Under the pieces are notes generated by a model that saw only the letters and a list, made by a program, of their open reading frames with translations, was not told where the DNA came from and did not search any database. Of a DNA stretch of 64,000 nucleotides, positions 1-11,255 are shown in pieces. The DNA comes from Anopheles merus (taxonomy: Eukaryota; Arthropoda; Insecta; Diptera; Culicidae). The translations under genes were made by a program, and so were the position numbers. The stretch is taken from positions 26,350,246 to 26,414,245 of the forward strand of contig NC_054084.1 in the NCBI RefSeq assembly GCF_017562075.2, in the 5' to 3' direction. Every line of letters starts with the position of its first letter. The first letter of the stretch is position 1.

Positions 1-220
1 GATTACGGCAGGTCAGGCAGTCCCAAGGGCCAACGGTTTCGGTTGCGCACTGTTTTGTATCATTTTTTTTTTTTGCTTCACTCGTTTTGGGAAATGCCAG
101 CTAAAAATGACTCAACGTGGTGTAGTATGTAGCCGCTAGCGAACGATGCATCTCGCCGTTCGCAGACACCGTTTTGTTTTTCGGTTTATTTATTTACTCA
201 ATCCACTTGCTTCCCCCTTG

Positions 221-256
<36 letters not shown>

Positions 257-824
257 GCGCACACGGTCGCAATTTGTTCCGCACTTGTGTTCTTTTCTTG
301 TAAGCACTGTAGGCAACCCTGCAGCTAAATGATTTATGATCGGCTACAGGGACAGCGGTGGACGTTTTTGCTTCGGTGGTAGTTTTCATTTGCGTAAGGG
401 TGGTAAAGTTTTGATGGGAATCAAACCGTTTTTCTGCCCCTAACGAACGTTTCGGACCCTTTTTGCGGTACCCTTTCGTTATTATGATGTGTGACATCCG
501 TTGATGAGGGTGGAAGAAGTAGATTAAGGTGTTGATCCGCCGTGAAGGATGTGTGATGTGTGGGGTAGTAGAATAATGGGTTTTAAATACCACGCAGTTA
601 TTAGTTGATAGGAGTTTCGTTTTGCCAACAGTTTCAAATAGGTAGATGATGATATTTTGCTTCTAGTCTCTTTCATTTGGGAAGAAAACTTGTATATACC
701 TTAAGCAATTATGAGCTTTTCTTTTAAAAAAAAGTTATGAAAAAGAACATTTACCACACCATCTTTAGCCACAGTTTGATATCAACGAACATCTGATTAG
801 CGTTTAAAAGAAATAAAATAAATG
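1..824. other. gene-free left flank with a CT microsatellite
   Basis: No coding exon could be supported here. A (CT)n microsatellite lies at about 224-252 and accounts for the arginine/glutamate and serine/leucine runs in the overlapping open frames. The rest is AT-rich unique-looking DNA. Confidence 0.6.
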
Positions 825-985
825 CGATCCCGTGGTAAAGCTGTCCACACGACTTAGCAACGTGCCGATCGTGCGTTCAAGCCTCCTCCCGTAGTAAGGA
901 CTTGATTATCCGGCTGCGTGGTATTCAAAAGCCTTGTAAAGTTCGACATGACCGCATAGGGCACTATGCTAAAAATAAGAAAAAG
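825..985 (+). mobile_element. tRNA-derived SINE copy (degenerate)
   Basis: A pol III box A-like motif, TGGTAAAGCTG, is at 833-843. A box B-like motif, CGTTCAAGCCT, follows about 30 bp later at 874-884. The body shares ATCCGGCTGCGTGGTA and the AAAGCCTGTA-type segment with the clearer copy at 31.3 kb, so the two belong to one family. The 3' end runs into an A-rich AAATAAGAAAAAG tail near 970-988. The element is non-coding and was presumably mobilised by a LINE. The family name is not assigned. Confidence 0.7.
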
Positions 986-1938
986 AAATAGCTAAAATAT
1001 AGAGTAGAATTTATTTTTTGAAAAAAAGGAATGTTTTCCTATTAAAGTTGATCATTATTTATAGATTGTATAGATAGATTTATAGATACTTAAAATGAAG
1101 ATTTCGCTGTACAAACTTTATCTTTGAGAACATTTAAATGGTTAATACCAATACAATGATACAATAAAATTAATATAATTAAATAATTTTATTTAAATAC
1201 CAATGCGTAGTTTCATTTTCAGCATTCGACTCTTGACATTTTTATTATTACAGCAAACTTGTAGAGTAGTTATGTGAAGATATTAATTGTTTGTTAAATA
1301 TCGCTTTAAAGCCTCTATTCATGATTTGTTTTCTTTGTAGTAATGATAACTGTTAGAAATATTTCCAAAACTAGACATATAAAATAAAGCACTTATCTAT
1401 TTTACTTTTTCTATTTATAATCTACATTATCGCCCGTTCCTTAACATACACCGCTTACCAAAACTATATGGACAGTCGTTGTTTGCGATGGAAGAAGGTT
1501 TATAAAAACGATGAATTTATGAATCGTGTGAAATGCTATTTCACATGTATATATATTTTTGTAATTTTTTACACAATAATTACATGACGTATTACAAAAA
1601 ATAAACAAATTTAGGCGTATCATAACTATAAAAACCATTCGAAAAATTAGTTTTTCGTACTAAATAATGCATTTAAAAATCATCCAAAAATATGAATAAC
1701 ATATTCTAGTAGGATTTCCAAGAAATACATATATTTGATTATTTTTAAAAAGTGTTTTTATAACTTTATTTAAAAGTTTGGTTTTTTTGAAAATAAAAAC
1801 CAAAGAATGTAAAAATGATTTAAAAAAAAGTCCAGGAGAACCTTATCAATTTAGTCGATAATGGTTCAAAACTGATCCGATTAAGCGGTATAAACAAAAC
1901 AAAAACATTTTTTTAGCGGATTCCGAATGTTACACAGT
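986..1938. other. AT-rich gene-free DNA
   Basis: Very AT-rich sequence with no exon, RNA gene or clear repeat boundary that I can support. Confidence 0.5.
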
Positions 1939-2334
1939 TACACAATTCTCGACTTACGCAGATTTGGAGATACGCGGTTTTCTAAATTTGACAGATCACA
2001 TGTCAAATCAGTATAATTTGCTTTGGTAAAAAATTGCATTTTTGCTAAAAAATTGAAACTGCTTGAAAGCCAAAAATGTTAGTATTTGTTTGTATTACAA
2101 CGTTACAGTGTTACGTATTACGTAAGTATTTGTATTAGTATTTGTTCGTATTTGTTAGTATTACGAATCATATCAAATAAATGATAAAGTGTATAAAAGT
2201 ACTAAATTAAATCAAAAACTTCTAGTAATCAATAGCATTTTAGTCAAAAAACGTGAAATTCGACTTACGCGGATATTAGAGTTACGCGGATTCGTCGGGA
2301 ACGCAGAAACCGCGTAACTCGGGAACAGACTGTA
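1939..2334 (+). mobile_element. MITE-like repeat, 'TTACGCGG' family, copy 1
   Basis: The left end contains CTCGACTTACGC...GATACGCGGTTTTCTA and the right end contains AACCGCGTAACTCGGGAAC followed by AGACTGTA. The two ends are imperfect inverted repeats of each other (TACGCGG against CCGCGTA). The same ends and interior (AAATGTCAAATCAGTA-like) recur at 6671-6980, which shows this is a dispersed family. There is no coding capacity. Exact boundaries and target duplication are uncertain; TA at the edges is suggested. Confidence 0.65.
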
Positions 2335-5300
2335 CTTGCCTCAGACTATCCTCGCTAACTATAAACTATTTATTTTAGAGAGTCCTTATACAATGTTTAA
2401 GACTTAAAATTTGTAATCATATTTCCATTGTATTGTAATATAAGATATCAGGGAAGATTACACTAAGATTGCCTGACTAGACTCATGATTATTAGGAATA
2501 TGTACATACATTATATTTTTTATCTGAATTTAGTAAAAACTTGAGCTGTAATAAGCTTCATTAGCTTACCAATATTGACTTTGAAGATCAAAAACACCAC
2601 CTAAACGAAAGAAAAACCCCGAACCAAGATTCGATTATACTCTGCAAAGATGCAAAACTTTTAAAACACATTCTAGCTGCCCACTAGGTTAGGGCAGCAA
2701 AGTAAAAAATGCCAGAAGCTTGGCTGCTTTTAATCTTCAAAGTGAACCACAAAGCACAGCACCACGCACCGAGCGGGGTTGATTGTTTGCTTGTGCAAAT
2801 GTCTGGCTATAACTAAAACAATTCCACGCAGTAAAAGCCTACGATACAAACACATACACTCTTGCTACACACTCCTGTAGCGTACTAATAATAAAGATGG
2901 AGCAAAACTTGTTCACCTCGCTGGATAGAATGGAGGCTGGGCTGGGAGGGTAAAATAAATCTGCAACGCTTTCTCGCTGTACTCTTACCTCCTCGGTAAA
3001 CCCTTCCCTCTCCCTCCCCTCCCATGGGTTACTTGCATCCAGCGTGCGCTGTAATGGGTAGGGTAGCAGCCGTAGGAAGCGGCGGCTAGCTAGCTAATTT
3101 ATACATCCCTTTCCGACAATGAACGGCAATAAAGGTTGCGTTTCGTTCCAGCCGAACGTCGTCGGCCGATGGGACGCGTTGCGAGACGAGGGCATGCGAG
3201 AAGTATACAAAAGATGAAGACATTCCACAACGGTACGGTGACGGGGAACGAGCCCGGCCGGTCCAATGTGAATGGTCAGCTTTGAACTGAGTTTTCTTTG
3301 CCGTTTGTTTTTGTGTGCGGTGGTATTTTTTTTTTTACTCTCCCTTCTCGCTACTGCAGTAGCATGCACGGTTGCGCTGTGTAAACTGTGTGTCTTGCCG
3401 GTGGCCCCGAGACAGGAGTAATAACTTCGAGCAGCGGCGAACGCGGCCATCGAGCACGAGGAAGTGTAATAAAATTGCTTTTCACACGCTCAATGTGTCA
3501 CTTTTCGCACGGGCACTCCCCTGGGGGAGGTTAAGGTCAGATGGTGGAAAATTCCTGGAAAGAAAGCAAAACCAATAAAAGGATTGGCGCAGATATGCAA
3601 CTGCCCAATGGATCATGGTTGTTTAACATGGAGCAGAAAGATCATATAATAAATCAATCGCGGTTGATGTTATTAGATTTTATTTAAATAATTCGCAGAT
3701 AATCGTACTGCGATCATGCAAATGTTTACATTCCAATCTGGCGCTACGGAATGCTCTTCCGGATGAAAAACCACCTCCCCGCCGATGAAGCTTCTTAATT
3801 ACATTATCCATCTTTCTGTACGATCGCGATCGTGCCGCTAATTAAAATAACGTTGTGACATAAAGTTTATTTAGTGATCAATACAGGCGTAGATGTGTAC
3901 CTACATGTGTGTGTGTGTGTGTGTGTGAATGTGGCCACCCTGAATCGAGAAAATAACTCCCTACAATCGAACGCCAACGATCCAGCATGTGGTGTGTGCG
4001 AGTGTGAACGGGAACCTTCCACCGCAAGTAACGATCGACCCTCGTTGCAAGGTGATGAAAGGCGTATTCACCCCATTTTCACATCGCCAGTTCGGGGCGA
4101 TAGGTATGGGCCGTGTTTCGTAGTGGTTTTTTTTTCTCCATCGAACAGCTTTCCACTTCAACTTCACCTACATTGAAGCGTTGGCTGCTGCAACATATTT
4201 CGTCTGTGGGGCGAGCCGAAACCTAGCGCACAGTGGCGCAGGGCAAGCACGACGGGAATTTTGACGATCGCACCAGACAGACTGGTGGTAGCAGATGGTG
4301 TTTTACACCGAGCATTACCCCTCAGGTTTGAAACAGATTTCAGGTCATTTATCTTTGCCTTTGAAAATCATGCAAAGTGAAAAGGATAACAACAGGTTCG
4401 GTGTAACTAAACTGGCCCGAAAAAGTGTTATTTTATGAGCGCTTAAACAGGATCGAATCTTCAAAGCGATGAGCATTTATGGTAAAAGGTAAACAGACGA
4501 AACGATGTTGGAGATTTGTTCATCCTTTTGGCCGTACGATCACTATCGATCTTGATTTTCCCGCCGTTGAATGATGAAGCTGATTGCATAAAAGTTGTCC
4601 CCACCCTCAACCATACAATTTAAGCCAGATGAAGCAAGCTGTCCGGTTGGTTCGAGTGACATTTAGTGAGCGCTGTGCACTTCACCTCGATAGATCATTT
4701 GCAGCTTGCAGTGGTGATCATACGGGCACACACACACACACACAAATGGGTTGAGAAAGATGTACAGCGGGTGGTTTGTGCTGCAAAATAAACAAAACCA
4801 ACTGTTTGCCGTGCTTGGTCGTTTTGGCTCCTTGGAATGGGGCATTTCCTGCCCTCGAGCCGTGAGTCGAATCGGTCGGGCTGCCAAACGGTCAACGGCT
4901 GTTCATGGCTTTTAAGTGTAGCAGCAGCAGCAGCAGCAGCAACAACAACCCTCAACTGTGCGGTAGTAGGATTTGCAATTACCATGTGCCGCTGCCGGTG
5001 GAATTATGATGCTGTGAGGTGATGTGAATGCTCTCTGCCCAGACCTATTGCCTCTTTACTTACTTTTTATTGAAATCTTTTTTTTTCTCCCTCTGCTTCG
5101 GGAGTTTGAACTCTTGCAATGAGCGGAAAAATAAATAAAGAGCATCGAAGAGGTTCGACTGGAGTGAATCATTGGAAAAAAGGGGAGCGTAAAACAGCAA
5201 ACGCAGGTCGGACGATGAAGATGGAACACAGGAAATCAATGATCATTACGGGCTGATTGTTTTTTGTGAAACCGATATCGCTTATGCAAATTTAAGCAAC

Positions 5301-5677
5301 GGGGTGGGGGTGTGTTTGCGGTGCACTATTCAAGTGGGATGTAAATACATTCAGCCGGCACAGGGCGGATACTAATCAATCAATCTTGGGCGGCGTAAAG
5401 ATCGGCGGCCGTTGTTTGAGTAGGTCTGCGGTTGTGATTTACTAGCGACTGAATGACGTATTTAGAAATCATTGAATTCAACATTTAGCTCTATTTCTAA
5501 AAAATCAAAAAATAAATATATAACCTTATAGAAATTTAAGCTGTTTGATTGGTACCAACTTTGTATACGTTTTTAAGACAGTTTTCGAGTAAAATATACA
5601 CAAGTAAACACAAACTTTTAATAAACATGTCGGCTAGACAGTCACCACAAGACTTATTTTGAAGCGTTTATTTAGTA
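2335..5677. other. gene-free spacer with simple repeats
   Basis: No exon could be supported. Simple repeats include (GT)n at about 3906-3927, (CA)n at about 4729-4743 and (GCA)n at about 4919-4942. Several open frames of 60-118 codons occur but show no recognisable domain, overlap one another on both strands, and lack paired splice signals. Confidence 0.5.
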
Positions 5678-6032
5678 CAGTGGAGCGCCGTTTATCCGGA
5701 CTCATCGGGACTTGACCTCGCCCGGATATGCGAATAACACGGATAATGAGTCAAAGAATATATTTAAGCACAAATTCTTGATGTTTTTTTTTTTAATTTA
5801 TCTTATGTTTTGATAAGAGTTAGCAAATTTTTGTTAATTTTATGTTTTTTTCAATGACAATATTTGAAATTTACCATGAATTATTGTGTTTTTTGTTATG
5901 ACAATGTACTCTGATAACCGTTTTATCAAATATCCTCCTCGGAACACAATGTCACCTTTGTATTGAACTGTCATTTCTCAACAGCACGGATAAACGGATA
6001 GCCGAATAAAATGTACAAGGATAAACGGCGCT
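5678..6032. mobile_element. small TIR element (TA target, pogo/mariner-like MITE)
   Basis: The left end reads TA then CAGTGG and AGCGCCGTTTATCC. The right end contains GGATAAACGGCGCT followed by TA. The 14-bp inverted terminal repeat and TA flanks are typical of Tc1/mariner/pogo-type non-autonomous elements. The right end appears to lack the outermost CAGTGG. The interior is AT-rich with no transposase. Confidence 0.75.
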
Positions 6033-6089
6033 TACATTTACATTACATTACATTTTAATTCTACATGCACAGTATGTCGGAGAATATAC

Positions 6090-6342
6090 GTTCTTCTTCT
6101 TCTTCATCATCATCTTCTTCTTCTTCTTCTTCTTCTTCTTCTTCTTCTTCTTCTTCTTCTTTGGCACAACAACCGTCGTCAGTCAAGGCCTGCCCTTTAA
6201 CAATTAGTGGGATTGGCTTTCAGCGACTTTTTGATTTACCCATCCTACGTTTGGGAGCACGATCCATTCGGGGCTTGAACCCATGACGGGCACGTTTTTA
6301 AGTCGTACGATTTGCGGACTGTACCACTAGACTGGCTAAAGT
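6090..6342 (-). mobile_element. tRNA-derived SINE with (GAA)n tail, minus strand
   Basis: Read on the minus strand, the element starts near 6342 with TGGTACAGTCC (box A-like, 6326-6316). It continues to GGGTTCAAGCC (box B, 6282-6272), then a roughly 100-bp body, and ends in a long (GAA)n run that appears on the plus strand as (TTC)n at 6091-6160. The tRNA-like head, internal pol III promoter and simple-repeat tail are the classic SINE layout. The poly-serine open frame on the plus strand here is just this tail. Confidence 0.8.
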
Positions 6343-6670
6343 ATCCGATAATTGAATTAAAAATTTGCTTGTATCAAACGTCTTGAAATTATCTCAAGCA
6401 CAACAAAAATAGCTTCACTGGTTTGCTCAATAGATAGCGTAATACAACTCATCATTATATTGCTGTCCTTTTCTTGCAAAGTGTTTTGCCTAGCCTTCAA
6501 CTAATCATGTATATCCTTCTAACTTTCCGAGCAAAAAATTATGTGGATAGTCGTGTGGTCAGATTCGAGAGTATCAACACTAACGACCATTACTCAAATC
6601 TTACATGCTTCAGTATAAATATTTATCATTGGAGTTTAAGTATTTAAACAATATTGTCTGCTCCCAAGTC

Positions 6671-6980
6671 ACACAGTTCTCGACTTACGCGGATTCGGAG
6701 ATACGCGGTTTTCTAAATTTGAAAGATTAAATGTCAAATCAGTACAATTTTATTGAGGTTCGGTATAAATTGCATTTTTGCTAACAAATTGAAACCGCTT
6801 AAAAGCCAGAAATATTTGAATTTTCTGCACGAATCAAGTGTATAAAAGTATTAAATTAAATCAAAAACTCCAAGTAATCACTAGTATGTAAGTAAAAAAA
6901 CGAATTTTTGAACGAATGAAATTTGGTTTACGTGGATTTTCGAGTTACGCAGAAACCGCGTAACTCGGGAACAGACTGTA
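6671..6980 (+). mobile_element. MITE-like repeat, 'TTACGCGG' family, copy 2
   Basis: Same orientation as copy 1 at 1939-2334. It begins ACACAGTTCTCGACTTACGC and ends CGGGAACAGACTGTA. The interior matches copy 1 but is about 85 bp shorter, indicating an internal deletion. No coding content. Confidence 0.7.
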
Positions 6981-7199
6981 TTTTGTTCATTTGTTTTGCT
7001 AAAAAAATTATATGGAAGTGTCATGTGATATTTATTTATGAAATAATATTTATTAAATTAAAATTATTAAAGCGTTTTACTGCTATTGAAACCCCTGCAA
7101 GATTTTCAATATAATTTACAAGATTGTTTGCTAGATTTTTTTTTGTTTAAGATTTTGAAACAGTCTCTTTCCAAGCTACGCAAATATTGCCTGCCAGGG

Positions 7200-7463
7200 G
7201 CATTCACGTTACTCGAATTTTTGCGTATGTCGAATATCACGTTTTCCAGCCAAAATGAGAATTAAATAGTTATTTATGATTCAAAAAGTGATCAATTTTT
7301 GCATATTTTTCGTGTTTCACACAATTCGTTTAAGCGATTTTAAACTTTCAGAAAAACTGCTATTTATTTTTAATTTCAAAATTATTGGAGTATCGATTTG
7401 ACGTAGGAACTGTAAAAAAAAAATGCGTAACTCAAGTGTTGCGTAGCTCGAGGAAAGACTGTA
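7200..7463 (+). repeat. diverged relative of the 'TTACGCGG' family
   Basis: The left side has CACGTTACTCGAATTTTTGC and the right side has GCGTAACTC and GCGTAGCTCGAGG followed by AGACTGTA. The ends echo those of the copies at 1939 and 6671, but the interior is too diverged to align by eye. Confidence 0.45.
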
Positions 7464-9346
7464 CAAGAATTTCAAATTTAATCCGTTTGATTCAAAAAAA
7501 ACGAAACGCTTGAAAATATACGCTTCAAATGCATTTTTCCTGCAAGGGGTGAAATACTGCACGACAACCCCTGTTTCATGAGAAGCGCTGGCACAATGGG
7601 TGGTCAAACTAGAAAACAATGGTCACGGAAAAATAACAAAATAATTATTTTCCCCCCAAAGATTACTATAAGTTAAACGATTTTTGTTTAATTTTACCAT
7701 TACTTCCTCGTTGTGATTCATTATTAAAAAAAATAAAATATTTATTTTCATTTCGTCCTGCCAAACGTCACTGGTGTACGGGGATGTGATGTCCGTGCGG
7801 ATGCCTCCCATAGTCATTTGTTTATTTTCCTTTTTATTTATCAACGAGTCGCCACACAGTGGAGGCGAAACCATCGCTGATTGTGTGTTGTGGGAAGGGT
7901 GGACTGACATCCCAGCCGTGCAAGAGGGAGAGAGAGCGAGAGAGAGAGGGAGTGAAAAAGAGAGAGTGTGCGATACGATAGAAAATAGTAAAACATTGCT
8001 TACGCACGAAATATACGCCTCCCGAACCGACCAAAAGAAAAAAAAGCGCCACAAACCAAAACAAACGAAAAACCTCGTCGAAAGCGTACCCGCCGCGTCC
8101 GTGTGTGTTTATGTGAAATTCCCCCGTTTTTCTTTTACTACTATTGCTGGTGGTGTGTGGTGCACCCGACACGACAGATTCGCTTCCCCAGCCCAGCGCA
8201 AGCAGTGGTCACAGCAGTGCGTGCGTGCTGCGTTTCGTGCCATGTGTGTATGCCACAGCCGTCCATCGTCCATCGCTCATCCGTCCAAGACCGAGTGAAA
8301 GTGTGCACTGTTGGCGGTGTCTGGTGCTGCCGCGTTTTTTCTGGAGCGTTTGGGGCCCCCGTACGCGAAGCATTCTCGATGGAAGTCTTGTCCGATCGTC
8401 GGCGGGCGCATCAGTATTAGCGCCTCAACAAGTGTCGCCTTTTGCGCAAAAAAAAAAAAACACAAACATCGCGCACTCACCATTCTACTGTAATCGTTGC
8501 GCCTAGGTGAGCTCATAGCGTGAGTCAAGGTAAAGCCAGATCCATGACATCAGCATCTCGCGGTAGTGCAAGTGAACATAGTAGGCACAGCAGAACGCGC
8601 GACGTCTTTACCAGTCCGTCTTGACTCATATACTTGTTGCGTAGAGAGTGTGTGTTATGTTTTGGTGCGCGTACAACATCCTCCCCCTTTTTGCGCGAGT
8701 ACGCACCAACGCAAAAGCGCATGTGATAGCGTGTGTTTTAAAAACTAAAGCAACATAAACCGCTAGACTGTGCTGACTGTGTGTGGATCGTGTGCCGTAT
8801 GCTTAGTTGATTCAATTTAACGCGTTCTCTCTATTATTAAATTAGGGCCACCCACGATATCCCCCCCCCCTCCCCCCCTCTGTGTTGGCTATGGGGGTGG
8901 CAAGAAAACGAAACTCTGATCGGAGTGTGTGAGTGTGTGCACGCCCTTAAAGTTTTTTGAATTTAACACACCACTTGTCGTCGTCGTCATCAGCATCATC
9001 CGTTTAGCAACTGGTCGCTAAACGGTGGCAGGTGGTTTTTTTTTTTGGGTTGGTCTCTCCAACGCCCCCCCAAGGTCGGTCCGTTTTGTGTGTGTCCCGG
9101 GATGATTGCGAGTCATTTTCAAACGGTTTTGCTTCCAAATTCGAAGGTGGTGGTCAAATCCGAATGAAAATAGGGGTGGGTTTTCTATGCTTTCACTTTA
9201 CCTCCTTATCGATCGAGCGCCGAGTGTAACGAAAGGGCCGAATGATTAATTGACGACAATAGCTTTGGAGCCCCAGGTGGACTATTGATTTTTCTTTAAT
9301 GTAATGCTTGCATTTTCTTTCCCTTTACTGTTTCACCCTCTCGTAG
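7464..9346 (+). promoter_or_regulatory. probable promoter and non-coding leader of the MARVEL gene
   Basis: No protein exon could be supported, although many short overlapping frames occur. A GA-rich tract lies at about 7925-7970. An insect initiator-like TCAGT is at 8411-8415. A good splice donor, CTAG|GTGAGC, is at 8506/8507, and a matching acceptor with a pyrimidine tract (TTCACCCTCTCGTAG) ends at 9346. Together these suggest a short untranslated first exon near 8414-8506 and an 840-bp leader intron before the coding exon. A poly-C tract lies near 8860-8880. This is inference from sequence signals only. Confidence 0.4.
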
Positions 9347-9463
9347 TAATTCCAGGAGAAACATCAAACACCCTGGGCAGCGTAGCAGACCGTAAAGAAA
9401 GCGTTGTAGTATAATTAGAACGGCAGTTGTGAAGGGGTGAAAAGAAGCACAAAAACCCACACC

Positions 9464-10078
9464 ATGAGTGAGTTCACGCAAACGGCAACCGTGACGCAGC
9501 AGCAAACGGTCGTCCAGCCGTACATACGGTACGACCCGGAGTACGTCCGCACCATCCCGGGCATCGTGAAGATCGTGTGCATCGTGCTGAATCTCATCGG
9601 CTTCATCTGCATCGAGTTTTCGTACTTCAGCTACCGGCCCCAGGGGTCGTTCTTCAACACGGTCGCGATGCTCGGCTTCTGGTTCAGCGGCATCATGCTG
9701 GTGTTCTATCTGTTTCACGTGTGCGAAAAGTTTCACAAGATCCCCTGGCTAAAAATAGAGCTGTACTTCTGTGCCGGCTGGGCCGCCCTCTACATGATAG
9801 CGGCCTCGGTGGCGGCCTCGACCAGCATCGAAGCGTTTCAGGCGGCCGCGGTAAGTTGGGGGCATGGTGCCCCTTGTTTTTTTTTTTCAAGAACACACTG
9901 TTACAGGCAGTTAATTGTTTCCTTTATTTTCCAGTTCTTTGGATACTGTGCCATGATCGGGTACGGGGTCGATGCGTTCCTTAAGTTTAAAAGTGTTCGG
10001 GCGGGCGAAATCGCCCAAGGTTCCCGTACCGTGCACGTGCAGCAGCAGCAGCAAACGGTTTCCACGCTGACCGCTTAG
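9464..10078 (+). CDS. MARVEL-domain four-transmembrane protein (CMTM-like)
   Basis: Two coding exons, 9464-9850 and 9935-10078, encode 176 residues; the intron is phase 0 (GTAAGT...TTTTCCAG). The start is the ATG with ACACC upstream. A longer open frame from 9437 has no ATG. Four hydrophobic segments are visible at about residues 31-53, 64-86, 97-119 and 129-147. Both tails are polar, and the glutamine-rich N- and C-termini (TQQQT, QQQQQ) should face the cytosol. The pattern YIRYDPEYVRTIPGIVKI before the first span is what I recall of insect CKLF-like MARVEL proteins. Family members act in membrane apposition, vesicle traffic or junction organisation, but the specific role here is unknown. 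The lone intron keeps the frame open (see findings). Confidence 0.88.
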   Translation: MSEFTQTATVTQQQTVVQPYIRYDPEYVRTIPGIVKIVCIVLNLIGFICIEFSYFSYRPQGSFFNTVAMLGFWFSGIMLVFYLFHVCEKFHKIPWLKIELYFCAGWAALYMIAASVAASTSIEAFQAAAVSWGHGAPCFFFSRTHCYRQLIVSFIFQFFGYCAMIGYGVDAFLKFKSVRAGEIAQGSRTVHVQQQQQTVSTLTA

Positions 10079-10650
10079 GAGCAAAGCGAATCAAAGCAAT
10101 CTAGGGTACACGCAGCACGTCTCCACAGTCTCCTTAACGCAAACCTCCTCATCGTGGTCTCCTTCTGATGGGCTGCCTAGAAATATTGCGACAAAAATAC
10201 GCTTTTGCTCCAGTTTCTTTTGTTGTTTTGTATAGATTTTAACGTCTTTTACCCCGTGTAACGTGTGTAAAGCTGTTTATTGTTGCTGAACCGGTGCGTT
10301 TGTGCGGTCACTTTTCTTTTATCGAACGCTACAAGGAGCTAGTGTTTGACCTTAGCTTGTTATACCTAGCAAGTAATTTTAACCTCGAAATGCCTTTAAG
10401 CTAAGCCTTAGCGCTAAACCACCCAAAACGATACACCGCCTTACAAAGTCACCGAAAGTCACCGAAACGGGATAGCTTTTACAAAACCGAAATTATAACA
10501 GCGTGTGTGTGTTTGTGTGCTTGTATATTTATAAACGGAAAACGGAGCGGAATCCTCTTATCGAATCTTGTCGCCCGTCGTCATCGTCATCCTTGCCACA
10601 GGATGCGTTTTGAAACTCATTTATTTACAAAACAAATGTGCAAATGTGTA
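10079..10650 (+). other. 3' UTR and spacer after the MARVEL gene
   Basis: Non-coding sequence. A short (GT)n run lies near 10502-10520. I found no canonical AATAAA just after the stop codon, so the mRNA end is undetermined. Further on there is only spacer before the MITE at 10654. Confidence 0.5.
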
Positions 10651-10653
10651 TTA

Positions 10654-10897
10654 CAGGGTTTTCCAGAAGTTCTCATGACTGTGGGACACTTTGTTGCGTC
10701 CTTGTTACTTGAAATGAACTGAATGTAATGGGAATTGGACTCTATAGCACCCTTGTTGGACAAATCTAATAGGAATTTTCAAGGAGCCTGTTCAAAAAGG
10801 GTGCCATGTAGTCCAATTACCATCATATGAAGTTCACTTCCGAGAAGAAAGAGTCCAGGAAGTGTCCCACAAATATGAGAACTCATGGAAAACCCTG
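10654..10897. mobile_element. 244-bp MITE with TA target duplication
   Basis: The ends are CAGGGTTTTCCA and its reverse complement TGGAAAACCCTG, each flanked by TA. Homology of the two arms continues inward (GTTCTCAT, then GTGGGACACTT). This is a non-autonomous Tc1/mariner-type element by structure. The same CAGGG...CCCTG/TA end type recurs at 35276-35508. Confidence 0.88.
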
Positions 10898-11133
10898 TAA
10901 TGTGGCTTATTTTGTAGTATGTCGATGTGCTTAGGAGAGGTTTAGCGGCGATCACAATGTAGAAACAACCTTACTTTATTGAATACACTTTACACCGTAT
11001 TTTTATTGTTGTGTTAGCTCGCTTGAAAAGAAAGAAAATGATAGAAATTATCCAAATTTTATCGAAACGGCTCATTTTAACGGCTATTTCAACATTGGAG
11101 TACTGAACTAGGCGCTGTAGCTGGTATCTATTT

Positions 11134-11153
11134 GACAGCGATCAGCTGTCAGT
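11134..11153 (+). promoter_or_regulatory. palindrome plus initiator at the TCAIM-like gene start
   Basis: GACAGC-GATCA-GCTGTC (11134-11150) is a perfect 6-bp inverted repeat with a 5-bp centre. It directly abuts an insect initiator-like TCAGT (11149-11153), about 105 bp upstream of the proposed start codon. It could be a dimeric factor site over the transcription start. This is inferred from sequence only. Confidence 0.4.
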
Positions 11154-11255
11154 GTGTTGTTTTGCTTCGCACCAGCAGAACTTTGTTGACAAACTTCGTG
11201 CGGAGTGGTGGGTCTTTCTCCGTCGCGAAAAAAAACCTCCTTCGTACGGCTCGGA

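Noticed and set aside
198..593. 131-residue minus-strand frame with Arg-Glu repeats
   Set aside because: The repeat is a CT microsatellite; no recognisable domain.
4645..4665. GGTTCGAG resembling a pol III box B
   Set aside because: No box A at the correct spacing and no tRNA cloverleaf around it.
6065..6286. 73-residue plus-strand frame with a long serine run
   Set aside because: It is the reverse complement of a SINE and its (GAA)n tail.
7774..8298. 174-residue plus-strand frame
   Set aside because: Low-complexity (GA-rich) composition, no domain, and competing frames on both strands; it lies in the probable leader region of the MARVEL gene.
9296..9736. 146-residue minus-strand frame over the MARVEL exon
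   Set aside because: Antisense shadow of a GC-rich exon.
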